64,000 nt of DNA from Marivirga aurantiaca (GTDB lineage: Bacteria > Bacteroidota > Bacteroidia > Cytophagales > Cyclobacteriaceae). Under the pieces are notes generated by a model, which had not been told where the DNA came from, searched no databases, and saw only the letters and a program-made list of their open reading frames with translations. Each line of letters opens with the position of its first letter. Within the stretch, counting starts at the first letter, position 1. Below are positions 37,210-44,199 of this stretch, in pieces. Both the position numbers and the translations under genes were made by a program. Location of the stretch: contig NZ_JAEQBW010000010.1 of assembly GCF_016679925.1 (NCBI RefSeq), positions 62,001 to 126,000 on the forward strand, read 5' to 3'.

Positions 37210-37609
37210 CAAAAAAAGGATTTAGTACATCTGCCAAAAGTGGGGGGATTTGACAGGGTTTCCCGCTTGCCTTGTTCACAAACACAAGTACGGTGTAGCC
37301 TTTGTGTATCAATACCTCTTCTTTAAAAATCTCATAATGGTATTTGATCTTCACCCCGGGCTTTTCATGAATGCTTAACCTAATAAGAAGTTCATCGTCA
37401 TACAAAGCAGGCCTGAAAAATTTAGAATGATTCTCAAAAACCGGCATGATTACACCCTCTTCCTCAATTTTCTTATAGGACAATCCATGGCTTCTAATGG
37501 ATTCCACACGAGCAACTTCGTAGTAAGTAGAGTAGTTACCGTAATAGCAATAGCCCATCTGGTCTGTTTCAGCATATCGCACACGTAATTTATGTTCAAA
37601 CAGATACAT
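37199..37609 (-). CDS. Acyl-CoA thioesterase, YbgC/4HBT hotdog family
   Basis: 136-aa hotdog-fold thioesterase. The N-terminal signature is VRYAETDQMGYCYYGNYSTY with the catalytic Asp of the 4HBT type, followed by RVESIRSHGLSYKKIEEEG and a long central sheet strand (KIKYHYEIFKEEVLIHKGYT). Hydrolyses short or aromatic acyl-CoA in family members; in Gram-negatives YbgC relatives are linked to envelope phospholipid metabolism. Sits between mltG (5 bp upstream) and the YihY gene (overlap), suggesting an envelope-related operon. Confidence 0.9.
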   Translation of the reverse strand: MYLFEHKLRVRYAETDQMGYCYYGNYSTYYEVARVESIRSHGLSYKKIEEEGVIMPVFENHSKFFRPALYDDELLIRLSIHEKPGVKIKYHYEIFKEEVLIHKGYTVLVFVNKASGKPCQIPPLLADVLNPFFDEV

Positions 37610-37614
37610 CTACC

Positions 37615-38649
37615 CTATTTATAAATTCTTGACTTGTTCAACTCATTTTGATATCTGGCTGCATTTTTATTATGTTCCCTCAAATTGGTAGCAAATGCAT
37701 GGTAGCCGGAAAAATCTGGTTTTGCACAGAAATAAAGATACTTGTGATCTTCAGCATTTAACACAGCATCAATTGAGTTTATTTCAGGTAAGTTAATTGG
37801 CCCGGGAGGCAGCCCTCGGTGCTTATATAAATTATAAGGAGAATCAACCTCCTTATGAACATTCAGCACTCGCTTCATTGTAAAATCGCCAATGGCAAAT
37901 ACCAGAGATGGATCTGCCTGCAGGGCCATATTCCTTTCCAGTCTGTTAAGATAAACACCTGCAATCCTGGGTTTTTCATCTGATTTTATACTTTCAGCCT
38001 GCACAATAGAAGCCAAAATACTTACTTCTTTAGGAGTCAGTCCAAGTGCTTTTGCTTTTGCTTTTCTTTCTTCATTCCAGAATTTCTCATATTCTAAGTA
38101 CATCCGGTCAAAAATCCCCTTTGCCGAAGTAGTGTAATACACTTCATATGTATTAGGAATAAACATGGTCATGATGTTATCACTCGTGAAGCCATATCTG
38201 TTTATCAGGGAATCATTTTCAAGCAACGCCAGAAATTCAGTGGAGTCCGCTCCTACATTATCTGTAATTTTGGCAGCAAGCTCCGATTTCAACCTCACAT
38301 TGTTAAATGTAATTTGGGTTGGAATTTGATTTCCGGAACGTAAAAGACGGATAGCCTGAAGGTTGGTCATATCTTTTTCCAACAAATATAATCCGGGCTT
38401 CATGTTGTCCTGATAGCTCAATATTTTGGCAACAAAACTGAAAGATAGCATATCGTTGACTATTCCCCGATCATATACTTTATCTTGTAAATCTTTGAAA
38501 GACATGTCTTCCTCTATTATTATTACTTCATCACCTTTTTCAACCAAAATGTTCTCAGTAAAAAAAACCTGGTAAAAATAAAAAACAAAAGAAGTGATCA
38601 GGACTGAGGATACAATCACAAAGCCTACTAGGAATTTATTTTTATTCAT
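37615..38649 (-). CDS. mltG: Endolytic transglycosylase MltG
   Basis: 344-aa inner-membrane lytic transglycosylase that cleaves nascent peptidoglycan strands. The start at 38649 (MNKNKFLVGFVIV) is chosen because the membrane segment follows directly and a promoter element at 38712-38719 lies downstream of the longer frame's first codon. After the anchor comes a LysM-like region, then the YceG/MltG domain with the catalytic Glu in SILASIVQAESIKSDEKPRIA and VYLNRLERNMALQADPSLVF. The C-terminal HRGLPPGPINLPE and YLYFCAKPDFSGYHAFAT blocks are typical. First gene of mltG-thioesterase-yihY. Confidence 0.94.
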   Translation of the reverse strand: MNKNKFLVGFVIVSSVLITSFVFYFYQVFFTENILVEKGDEVIIIEEDMSFKDLQDKVYDRGIVNDMLSFSFVAKILSYQDNMKPGLYLLEKDMTNLQAIRLLRSGNQIPTQITFNNVRLKSELAAKITDNVGADSTEFLALLENDSLINRYGFTSDNIMTMFIPNTYEVYYTTSAKGIFDRMYLEYEKFWNEERKAKAKALGLTPKEVSILASIVQAESIKSDEKPRIAGVYLNRLERNMALQADPSLVFAIGDFTMKRVLNVHKEVDSPYNLYKHRGLPPGPINLPEINSIDAVLNAEDHKYLYFCAKPDFSGYHAFATNLREHNKNAARYQNELNKSRIYK

Positions 38650-38711
38650 AAATAATATTTTTTTTGATCCTTTGAATTTTTCAGATCGTAATATATGTAA
38701 ATAGCAAAATG

Positions 38712-38719
38712 CAAATTTA
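38712..38719 (-). promoter_or_regulatory. -7 promoter element for the mltG operon (TAAATTTG)
   Basis: Exact TAnnTTTG match on the minus strand, 62 bp before the chosen mltG start. Confidence 0.6.
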
Positions 38720-38766
38720 AGTATTTTGTTTTTATGATTAACCACTACAGATTGAAGCAATTTTAT

Positions 38767-38774
38767 TATTTTTG
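38767..38774 (+). promoter_or_regulatory. -7 promoter element (TATTTTTG), 4 bp from the ATG at 38779
   Basis: Exact TAnnTTTG match. The 4-bp distance to the start codon is the same as at cysS and again suggests a leaderless mRNA. Confidence 0.5.
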
Positions 38775-38778
38775 ATTT

Positions 38779-39399
38779 ATGGCAGCGGAATTTATCAAAT
38801 TATACGAGCAAAATCCTGATGAAAGAAAAATCAAACACATAGTAGATTTATTGAAAAATGGGGCAGTCATTATTTACCCTACTGATACAATTTACGGGTT
38901 GGGCTGTGATTTATCTAATCGTAAAGCCATTGATAAACTGTGTTGGGTAAAAGGTATTAAACCGGGGAAAATCAATCTCTCATTTATTTGTGAGGACATG
39001 AGCCATATTTCTGATTACGTGCGAAACTTATCTACTCCCACATTCAAATTGATGAAGAAAAACCTGCCTGGGCCATTTACTTTTATTTTACCGGCCAACA
39101 GCAACGTACCCAAGATTGTCAATGCCAATAAAAAAACAGTGGGGATTCGTATTCCGAACCATCAAATTCCACTTAGCATAGTCAATCATTTAGGAAATCC
39201 TTTAATCACCACTTCCATTAAAGAGGATGATATCGTAGAATATCCTACTGATCCTGAAGAGATTTATGAAGCATTTAAAAATTTGGTAGACGTAGTAATT
39301 GACGGTGGATTTGGCAAAAACATACCCTCCACTATCATTGATTGTACAGTTGAACCTGCAGTGATTTTACGTGAGGGCTTGGGTGAACTCATCCATTAA
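38779..39399 (+). CDS. Sua5/YciO/YrdC family, probable L-threonylcarbamoyladenylate synthase
   Basis: 206-aa protein of the Sua5/YciO/YrdC family. The TsaC-type domain has [18 protein letters not shown], the [14 protein letters not shown] stretch, [12 protein letters not shown] and [11 protein letters not shown], and a closing PSTIIDCT. Sua5-type members make the threonylcarbamoyl-AMP used for t6A37 of tRNA. YciO-like members share the fold but may have another role, and this short protein without the Sua5 C-terminal domain resembles YciO in length. Therefore the t6A function is likely but not certain. Confidence 0.85.
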   Translation: MAAEFIKLYEQNPDERKIKHIVDLLKNGAVIIYPTDTIYGLGCDLSNRKAIDKLCWVKGIKPGKINLSFICEDMSHISDYVRNLSTPTFKLMKKNLPGPFTFILPANSNVPKIVNANKKTVGIRIPNHQIPLSIVNHLGNPLITTSIKEDDIVEYPTDPEEIYEAFKNLVDVVIDGGFGKNIPSTIIDCTVEPAVILREGLGELIH

Positions 39400-39474
39400 G
39401 CTAATTTTTCTTCAGGCTTCCTACTATACTCATAATTAAAGACTTTGCTTCAACATCTTAACAAAAAATGATCC

Positions 39475-40125
39475 ATGTCGGATAAAAGTACCCCAAAGAA
39501 AGTTCTTATAGAATTACAATATTTACCTCCAATTGCTTATTTCACTTTATTGGATGGAAAAGAGGAAATAATACTGGAGGCGCATGAAAATTTCGAAAAA
39601 CAGACTTACAGGAACAGGTGTGAAATACTGTCATCCCAACAAGTGGAAACTTTAACTATACCTCTGAAAGGTGCTAATAAAAAAATCCGAACAAAGGACA
39701 TTAGGATTGACTCAGACCAGACATGGCAGATAAAACATTGGCGCAGCCTGAAAACCTGTTATGGAAAAACACCCTTTTTTGAGTTTTTCGCAGATGAGTT
39801 TGAACCTCATTATCATAAAAAATATGAATTTTTGTGGGACCTCAATTGGGACTTGCTGACAAAGTGTCTGAAAATCATTCAATTGCCCATTAAAGTAACC
39901 GAGACTGACAGTTTTGAAAAGGAAATAAATAATAACGTTATTGATGCCCGATCGTTAATTAATCATAAAAGTAAGGAATCAATAAAGGGTTTTTTCGTGC
40001 CACGGGAATATTTTCAAAACTTTGGCAACAATTTTGAGAAAAATCTGAGTGTGATAGATTTATTGATGAATGAAGGACCCAATGCAAGAAATGTCATTCA
40101 GGAGTCAAAAGCAGTAAAAATTTAA
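39475..40125 (+). CDS. WbqC family protein
   Basis: 216-aa protein with the WbqC family pattern: VLIELQYLPPIAYF at the N-terminus (normally a Q-P-x-YLP-Y motif), NRCEILSSQQVETLTIPLKG, the RIDSDQTWQIKHWRSLKTCY block and PFFEFFADEF. WbqC-like proteins occur in O-antigen or other glycan clusters and are suspected acyl- or aminoacyl-transfer proteins, but here the gene stands alone between a Sua5-family gene and clpC. Start ATG at 39475 beats an out-of-frame ATG at 39469. Function unproven. Confidence 0.85.
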   Translation: MSDKSTPKKVLIELQYLPPIAYFTLLDGKEEIILEAHENFEKQTYRNRCEILSSQQVETLTIPLKGANKKIRTKDIRIDSDQTWQIKHWRSLKTCYGKTPFFEFFADEFEPHYHKKYEFLWDLNWDLLTKCLKIIQLPIKVTETDSFEKEINNNVIDARSLINHKSKESIKGFFVPREYFQNFGNNFEKNLSVIDLLMNEGPNARNVIQESKAVKI

Positions 40126-40301
40126 TGTCTTTAAATTAGCCCCTTTAAACCAATCAATCTTTGTATTTATGATTTAAAGCAAGCTTAAGGCGGTTATTCA
40201 GTTTATTTTATACTAAAAGGTCAATTTAATTACATTGAATCAAAATAAGATAATTTAAAAACTTTAGTTTTTTTATTTAGTTTTTAATATAGTTACATTT
40301 A

Positions 40302-40318
40302 GTTATGCGTTGCATAAC
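40302..40318. promoter_or_regulatory. Palindrome upstream of clpC (candidate operator)
   Basis: GTTATGC-GTT-GCATAAC, perfect 7-bp arms with a 3-bp centre, ending 29 bp before the clpC start. A promoter-like TACATTTA at 40294-40301 abuts it, so a bound protein would block transcription. The spacing and sequence resemble MarR-type operators in general form. Confidence 0.5.
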
Positions 40319-40333
40319 AAGTATTATTTATAC

Positions 40334-40340
40334 AAGGAGA
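40334..40340 (+). promoter_or_regulatory. Strong Shine-Dalgarno sequence before clpC
   Basis: AAGGAGA, ending 7 bp before the ATG at 40348. It fixes the clpC start and is notable because most genes in this window lack such a site. Confidence 0.7.
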
Positions 40341-40347
40341 TAGAATT

Positions 40348-42912
40348 ATGGAAGCAAAATTTTCAAATAGAGTAAAAGAAGTTATTTCTTTGAGTCGTGA
40401 AGAGGCATTGCGCTTGGGGCATGATTATATAGGTACGGAACATTTGTTATTAGGCATGGTAAGAGAAGGCGAAGGCGTTGCCATTAGTTTGCTTAAAAAA
40501 TTAGGTATTTCCCTGGATGAGTTAAGAAGCGAGCTGGAAAGAAGTACAAGGGGAACTGCCACCAATAATGTAAAAAACCTGGCCAATATCCCTTTGACAA
40601 AGCAATCAGAAAAAGTATTGAAAATTACTTATCTGGAAGCCAAAATATTTAAAAGTCAATTAATCGGAACAGAGCATTTATTACTTTCCATTTTAAGAGA
40701 CGAAGATAATATTGCTTCTCAAGTGATGGATAAGTTTGATGTCAATTACGATGTAATCAAAGAATTACTTGAGTACCAAACACAAAACCCAATGGCATCT
40801 TCTGACACAGATGATAGTGATGAAGATTCAGGCAAGCTGTTTGGTGGAGGTCCACGTGACACTGGCAGTTCCGGAGGAAGCAAAACAGCTGAAAAATCTA
40901 AAACTCCTGTTTTAGATAACTTTGGACGGGATTTGACCAAATTGGCTGAAGACGATAAGTTGGATCCTATAGTGGGTCGTGAAAAAGAAATAGAAAGAGT
41001 GGCTCAAATTCTTTCAAGAAGAAAAAAGAACAATCCTATACTAATTGGTGAGCCGGGAGTAGGTAAAACGGCCATTGCAGAAGGTCTGGCACTCAGGATT
41101 ATTCAAAGGAAAGTTTCTCGTGTCTTATTCAATAAAAGGGTTGTTACCTTGGATTTAGCTTCATTAGTAGCAGGCACAAAATACCGTGGACAGTTTGAGG
41201 AGCGAATGAAAGCAGTCATGAATGAATTGGAAAAATCACCTAATGTGATCCTTTTCATTGATGAGTTACACACTATTGTAGGAGCTGGCGGGGCGTCTGG
41301 ATCACTGGATGCCAGCAATATGTTCAAACCGGCTTTAGCAAGGGGTGAAATACAATGTATTGGTGCCACCACTTTGGATGAGTACAGACAATACATTGAA
41401 AAAGATGGTGCTCTGGCAAGACGTTTCCAAATGGTAATGATTGATGCTACCACTGTAGAGGAAACAATGGAAATTCTTGATAACATCAAAGATAAATATG
41501 AGGATCACCACAACGTAAACTTTACTCCTGAAGCAATAGAAGCCTGTGTGCGATTAAGTGACAGGTATATTTCTGACCGATTCCTGCCTGATAAAGCCAT
41601 TGATGTAATGGATGAAGCCGGTGCAAGAGTACACATCAATAACATACACGTGCCTGATGACATAGTGAAACTGGAAGCGGCCATAGAGGATGTGAAGAAA
41701 GAGAAAAATTTGGTGGTAAGGAGCCAGAAATATGAAGAGGCTGCCCGATTAAGGGATAGTGAGAAAAAATTATTAGATGAGCTGGAAACTGCTAAACGTA
41801 AATGGGAAGAGGAAACAAAAACCAAACGTTATAAAGTAACCGAAGATAATGTGGCAGAAGTAATTGCCATGATGACAGGCGTACCTACTAAAAGAGTTGC
41901 GCAAAATGAAGGCGCAAAGCTTAAAGGAATGGGCGATGATTTGAAAGGTCAAGTAATCGGACAAGATGAAGCTATCACCAAATTATCTAAAGCTATTCAA
42001 AGAACTCGTATAGGCCTTAAAGATCCTAAAAAACCAATTGGTTCTTTTGTTTTCTTAGGTCCGACAGGGGTAGGTAAAACAGAACTTGCCAAAGTATTGT
42101 CTCTATATTTATTCGATAAGGAAGATGCCTTAATCAGAATAGATATGAGTGAGTACATGGAAAAATTCTCTGTATCCAGATTGGTAGGAGCGCCTCCGGG
42201 ATATATTGGATATGAAGAAGGTGGTCAGCTAACTGAAAAAGTAAGAAGAAAACCTTATTCAGTAGTGCTGTTGGATGAGATCGAAAAAGCACACCCGGAT
42301 GTATTCAATATCTTATTGCAAGTGTTGGACGATGGAATTTTAACTGACGGATTGGGAAGAAGGGTCGATTTTCGTAATACAATCATTATCATGACTTCCA
42401 ATATTGGGGTTCGTGACTTGAAGGATTTCGGTGCGGGAATTGGTTTTGCTACTCAGGATAAGATGAACAATTCCAATGATGTGATGAAATCAACTATTCA
42501 GAATGCGTTGAAAAAGGCATTTAGTCCTGAATTCTTAAACAGGCTGGATGACGTAATTGTTTTCAATACACTGGAAAGAGAGCATTTACATAAAATTATT
42601 GATCTTTCATTGAAGAAAGTATTTGATAGGATGTTGTCTTTGGGATACGATATTGAGTTAACTGACAAAGCCAAAGATTTCTTATCTGAAAAAGGATACG
42701 ATCAACAGTATGGAGCACGACCTCTTAACAGGGCCATACAGAAATATTTAGAAGACTTAGTAGCAGAAGAAATACTAAGTGAAAATATTAAAGTAGGTGA
42801 TTCCATTATTGCTGACCATGAAGATAAGAGTGACAAACTCTTTATTAAAAAGAAGAAAAAGAAGAAGGATGATAATCCTGAAAATAAGGAAGACCAAAAA
42901 AAGGCTGATTAA
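40348..42912 (+). CDS. clpC: ATP-dependent Clp protease ATP-binding subunit ClpC
   Basis: 854-aa Hsp100 unfoldase that feeds proteins to ClpP. Two N-terminal Clp_N repeats (residues about 1-145), a Ser/Asp/Gly-rich linker, AAA+ domain 1 with Walker A GEPGVGKTA near residue 234, a UVR-type middle coiled coil (YEEAARLRDSEKKLLDELE), AAA+ domain 2 with GPTGVGKTE near 571 and an Arg-rich C-terminal D2 domain. Ends in a Lys-rich tail (about residues 830-854). The strong Shine-Dalgarno and the palindrome upstream suggest special expression control, perhaps stress-related. Monocistronic: its terminator overlaps the stop codon. Confidence 0.97.
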   Translation: MEAKFSNRVKEVISLSREEALRLGHDYIGTEHLLLGMVREGEGVAISLLKKLGISLDELRSELERSTRGTATNNVKNLANIPLTKQSEKVLKITYLEAKIFKSQLIGTEHLLLSILRDEDNIASQVMDKFDVNYDVIKELLEYQTQNPMASSDTDDSDEDSGKLFGGGPRDTGSSGGSKTAEKSKTPVLDNFGRDLTKLAEDDKLDPIVGREKEIERVAQILSRRKKNNPILIGEPGVGKTAIAEGLALRIIQRKVSRVLFNKRVVTLDLASLVAGTKYRGQFEERMKAVMNELEKSPNVILFIDELHTIVGAGGASGSLDASNMFKPALARGEIQCIGATTLDEYRQYIEKDGALARRFQMVMIDATTVEETMEILDNIKDKYEDHHNVNFTPEAIEACVRLSDRYISDRFLPDKAIDVMDEAGARVHINNIHVPDDIVKLEAAIEDVKKEKNLVVRSQKYEEAARLRDSEKKLLDELETAKRKWEEETKTKRYKVTEDNVAEVIAMMTGVPTKRVAQNEGAKLKGMGDDLKGQVIGQDEAITKLSKAIQRTRIGLKDPKKPIGSFVFLGPTGVGKTELAKVLSLYLFDKEDALIRIDMSEYMEKFSVSRLVGAPPGYIGYEEGGQLTEKVRRKPYSVVLLDEIEKAHPDVFNILLQVLDDGILTDGLGRRVDFRNTIIIMTSNIGVRDLKDFGAGIGFATQDKMNNSNDVMKSTIQNALKKAFSPEFLNRLDDVIVFNTLEREHLHKIIDLSLKKVFDRMLSLGYDIELTDKAKDFLSEKGYDQQYGARPLNRAIQKYLEDLVAEEILSENIKVGDSIIADHEDKSDKLFIKKKKKKKDDNPENKEDQKKAD

Positions 42913-42928
42913 TCAGCCTTTTTTTTTG
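42896..42928 (+). terminator. Terminator overlapping the clpC stop codon
   Basis: Perfect 15-bp arms with AAGGCTGATT facing AATCAGCCTT (centre 42910/42911), flanked by A and T runs. The TAA at 42910-42912 lies in the centre of the palindrome, so the last codons of clpC are part of the stem. Confidence 0.88.
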
Positions 42929-43060
42929 GCTTGTAGTCAGGTAAATTGTTTTATTGATAGAATTAATTTAGCAACTAAACGATAATTCTTAGTCTTTTCG
43001 GATGATTACACAAAGTATGATCATTTTAGGGTTATATTTATAAAAAAAACACCTATAACC

Positions 43061-43324
43061 ATGCAGTTCCAAATAGCCGACAAAGAAGTTATCCTCAATA
43101 AGTTAAATACTCTTATCAAAGAAAGCAACACATCAGTTTCTGACTGGAAAGTTGGAATAGCCTCTTTGCAAAGGGTTTCTTTATTAAATGTGCAAGAGGA
43201 AATTTATTATCAAAACTGTGAGAAGGAAATAGCCATTGAAATTATGTTTAATTTGATTGCCGCAGGAGTTCAAACTTGTAAAATGAGCAAATCAAATTTC
43301 AACGGGATATACCTTTACAGATAG
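43061..43324 (+). CDS. Hypothetical 87-aa protein
   Basis: Not recognised. An 87-aa soluble protein, amphipathic, with predicted helices (KEVILNKLNTLIKESNTS, QEEIYYQNCEKEIAIEIMFN) and two Cys residues. The ATG is preceded by a near-consensus -7 element (TATATTTA, about 43033). It stands alone between clpC and the terminator of the tRNA-like array. The codon use is ordinary for the window. I could not link it to the array. Confidence 0.5.
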   Translation: MQFQIADKEVILNKLNTLIKESNTSVSDWKVGIASLQRVSLLNVQEEIYYQNCEKEIAIEIMFNLIAAGVQTCKMSKSNFNGIYLYR

Positions 43325-43325
43325 G

Positions 43326-43351
43326 AAAAACGGGGAAATCATTTTGTCCCC
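43326..43351 (-). terminator. Terminator of the tRNA-like RNA array
   Basis: Minus-strand stem GGGGA/TCCCC (43332-43336 with 43347-43351) followed by a GTTTTT run. It is placed 29 nt beyond the 3' end of the last tRNA-like copy. It could also serve the short plus-strand gene ending at 43324. Confidence 0.65.
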
Positions 43352-43379
43352 ATTCATACTCATTGAATATAGTATTTAG

Positions 43380-43532
43380 CTGTAGAGGGAGGATTCGAAC
43401 CTCCAGGAAGAAGTTAGGCTTAGACATTCATCATAAACTGCGGAAACAGATTATCGTGAGTGCACTGAGCTTTATTCCATAGCCTTCACCCCCGAGATAG
43501 GAGGGCATGTTTGCCAGTTTCATCACCCTACA
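43380..43532 (-). ncRNA. tRNA-Leu-like RNA with giant variable arm, copy 1 (promoter-distal)
   Basis: 153 nt from acceptor to base 73, exactly the length of copies 2 and 3 but the most diverged. Acceptor TGTAGGG pairs with CTCTACA (one G-U); T8-G9; D arm ATG/CAT with a Leu-type loop; anticodon stem CCCTC/GGGGG with loop CTATCTC (anticodon AUC at 43498-43496); 84-nt variable region; T arm GGAGG-TTCGAAT-CCTCC; discriminator G; no encoded CCA. The long arm folds into a three-part stem. Compared with copies 2 and 3, T-stem and variable-arm pairs have changed on both sides, keeping the pairing. Function unknown. Confidence 0.8.
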
Positions 43533-43615
43533 AAGTACTCCACCGTAGCTTTAGCGAGGTGGATAGTTTAAAACTTTAACATTCAGCACTTTTTTAAACG
43601 CCTCTATGGCATTAG
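43533..43615 (-). ncRNA. Spacer/leader between tRNA-like copies 2 and 1
   Basis: Includes a conserved leader hairpin on the minus strand (TCCACC facing GGTGGA around a GCTAAAGC-containing loop) directly upstream of copy 1, and the shared trailer sequence after copy 2. The same leader hairpin precedes all three copies, so it may be needed for processing. Confidence 0.5.
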
Positions 43616-43768
43616 CTGTAGGGGAAGGAGTCGAACCTTCACGAAGAAGTTAGGCCCTGGAATTCACGATAAATTATAGAAACAAATTATCGCGAATTTT
43701 CAGAGCTTTATACTTAGGTCTTCACCCCCGAGATAGGAGGGCATGTCTGCCAGTTTCATCACCCTACA
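43616..43768 (-). ncRNA. tRNA-Leu-like RNA with giant variable arm, copy 2
   Basis: 153 nt. Acceptor TGTAGGG/CCCTACA (43768-43762 with 43623-43617), T8-G9, D arm 43759-43743 with an AAACTGGCAGA loop as in tRNA-Leu, G26, anticodon stem-loop 43741-43725 (loop CTATCTC, anticodon position 34-36 = AUC), variable region 43724-43641 (84 nt), T arm GAAGG-TTCGACT-CCTTC, discriminator G at 43616, no CCA. The variable region forms a basal GAAGA/TCTTC stem, a GCTCTG/CAGGGC stem and a distal hairpin of about 14 pairs. All tRNA tertiary-contact bases I could check are present (GG in the D loop, TTC in the T loop). Confidence 0.85.
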
Positions 43769-43865
43769 AGATACTCCACCATAGCTTTAGCGTAGGTGGA
43801 TAATTTAAAATCTTAACATTCAGCACTTTTTGCTGAACAGAATCTAAACGCCTCTATGGCATTAG
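43769..43865 (-). ncRNA. Spacer/leader between tRNA-like copies 3 and 2
   Basis: Carries the conserved leader hairpin before copy 2 and, unlike the other spacer, an extra complete hairpin TTCAGCA-loop-TGCTGAA at 43819-43837. The extra 14 bp explain why copies 2 and 3 are 250 bp apart while copies 1 and 2 are 236 bp apart. Confidence 0.5.
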
Positions 43866-44018
43866 CTGTAGGGGAAGGAGTCGAACCTTCACGAAGAAGT
43901 TAGACCCTGGAATTCACGATAAATTATAGAAACAAATTATCGCGAATTTTCAGAGCTTTATACTTAGGTCTTCACCCCCGAGATAGGAGGGCATGTCTGC
44001 CAGTTTCATCACCCTACA
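43866..44018 (-). ncRNA. tRNA-Leu-like RNA with giant variable arm, copy 3 (promoter-proximal)
   Basis: 153 nt and identical to copy 2 except for one base (43904, A where copy 2 has G at 43654 on the plus strand). That change turns a G-C pair of the GCTCTG/CAGGGC stem into G-U, so pairing is kept. First to be transcribed: the -7 promoter element is 65 bp upstream of its 5' end. Confidence 0.85.
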
Positions 44019-44050
44019 AAGTACTCCACCGTAGCTTTAGCGTAGGTGGA
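44019..44050 (-). promoter_or_regulatory. Leader hairpin before tRNA-like copy 3
   Basis: On the minus strand TCCACC pairs with GGTGGA around a GCTAAAGC-containing loop. The same element lies directly before copies 1 and 2, forming part of the repeated unit. Confidence 0.5.
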
Positions 44051-44082
44051 TTCAGTCAACACTTTTTGCTGTTCTGATATTT

Positions 44083-44090
44083 CAAAGGTA
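44083..44090 (-). promoter_or_regulatory. -7 promoter element of the tRNA-like array (TACCTTTG)
   Basis: Exact TAnnTTTG match on the minus strand. The predicted start near 44076 gives a short leader to copy 3. The -33 region falls inside the palindrome at 44102-44128. Confidence 0.65.
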
Positions 44091-44101
44091 ATAAAAAGAT
44101 C

Positions 44102-44128
44102 AATATGTTGAATTATATTCAACATATT
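44102..44128. promoter_or_regulatory. Perfect palindrome between lrp and the tRNA-like array (candidate Lrp operator)
   Basis: AATATGTTGAAT and its exact reverse complement ATTCAACATATT separated by TAT: 12-bp arms. It lies 71 bp before the lrp ATG and covers the -33 region of the array promoter, a position suited to shared control of both divergent units. AT-rich dyads of this size are typical of Lrp/AsnC sites. Confidence 0.65.
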
Positions 44129-44199
44129 TTGAAAATAAATACAGATAATGTAATTTATAGTTTATCTTGTTGATTATTTAATAATTATGACCTAAAATA

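Noticed and set aside
38650-38760. Long N-terminal extension of MltG
   Set aside because: The extra codons lie across a promoter element and lack any signal or membrane segment.
43380-44018. tRNA-Leu genes interrupted by a group I intron
   Set aside because: The extra sequence lies in the variable arm, not in the anticodon loop, is only 84 nt, and lacks intron core elements. The anticodon stem-loop is complete without it.
43380-44018. Duplicated prophage or island attachment sites derived from a tRNA 3' end
   Set aside because: The copies keep the whole tRNA body with compensatory changes, and no integrase or phage genes flank them.
43380-44050. CRISPR array
   Set aside because: The repeats are 153 nt, only three, and made of tRNA arms; no cas genes nearby.
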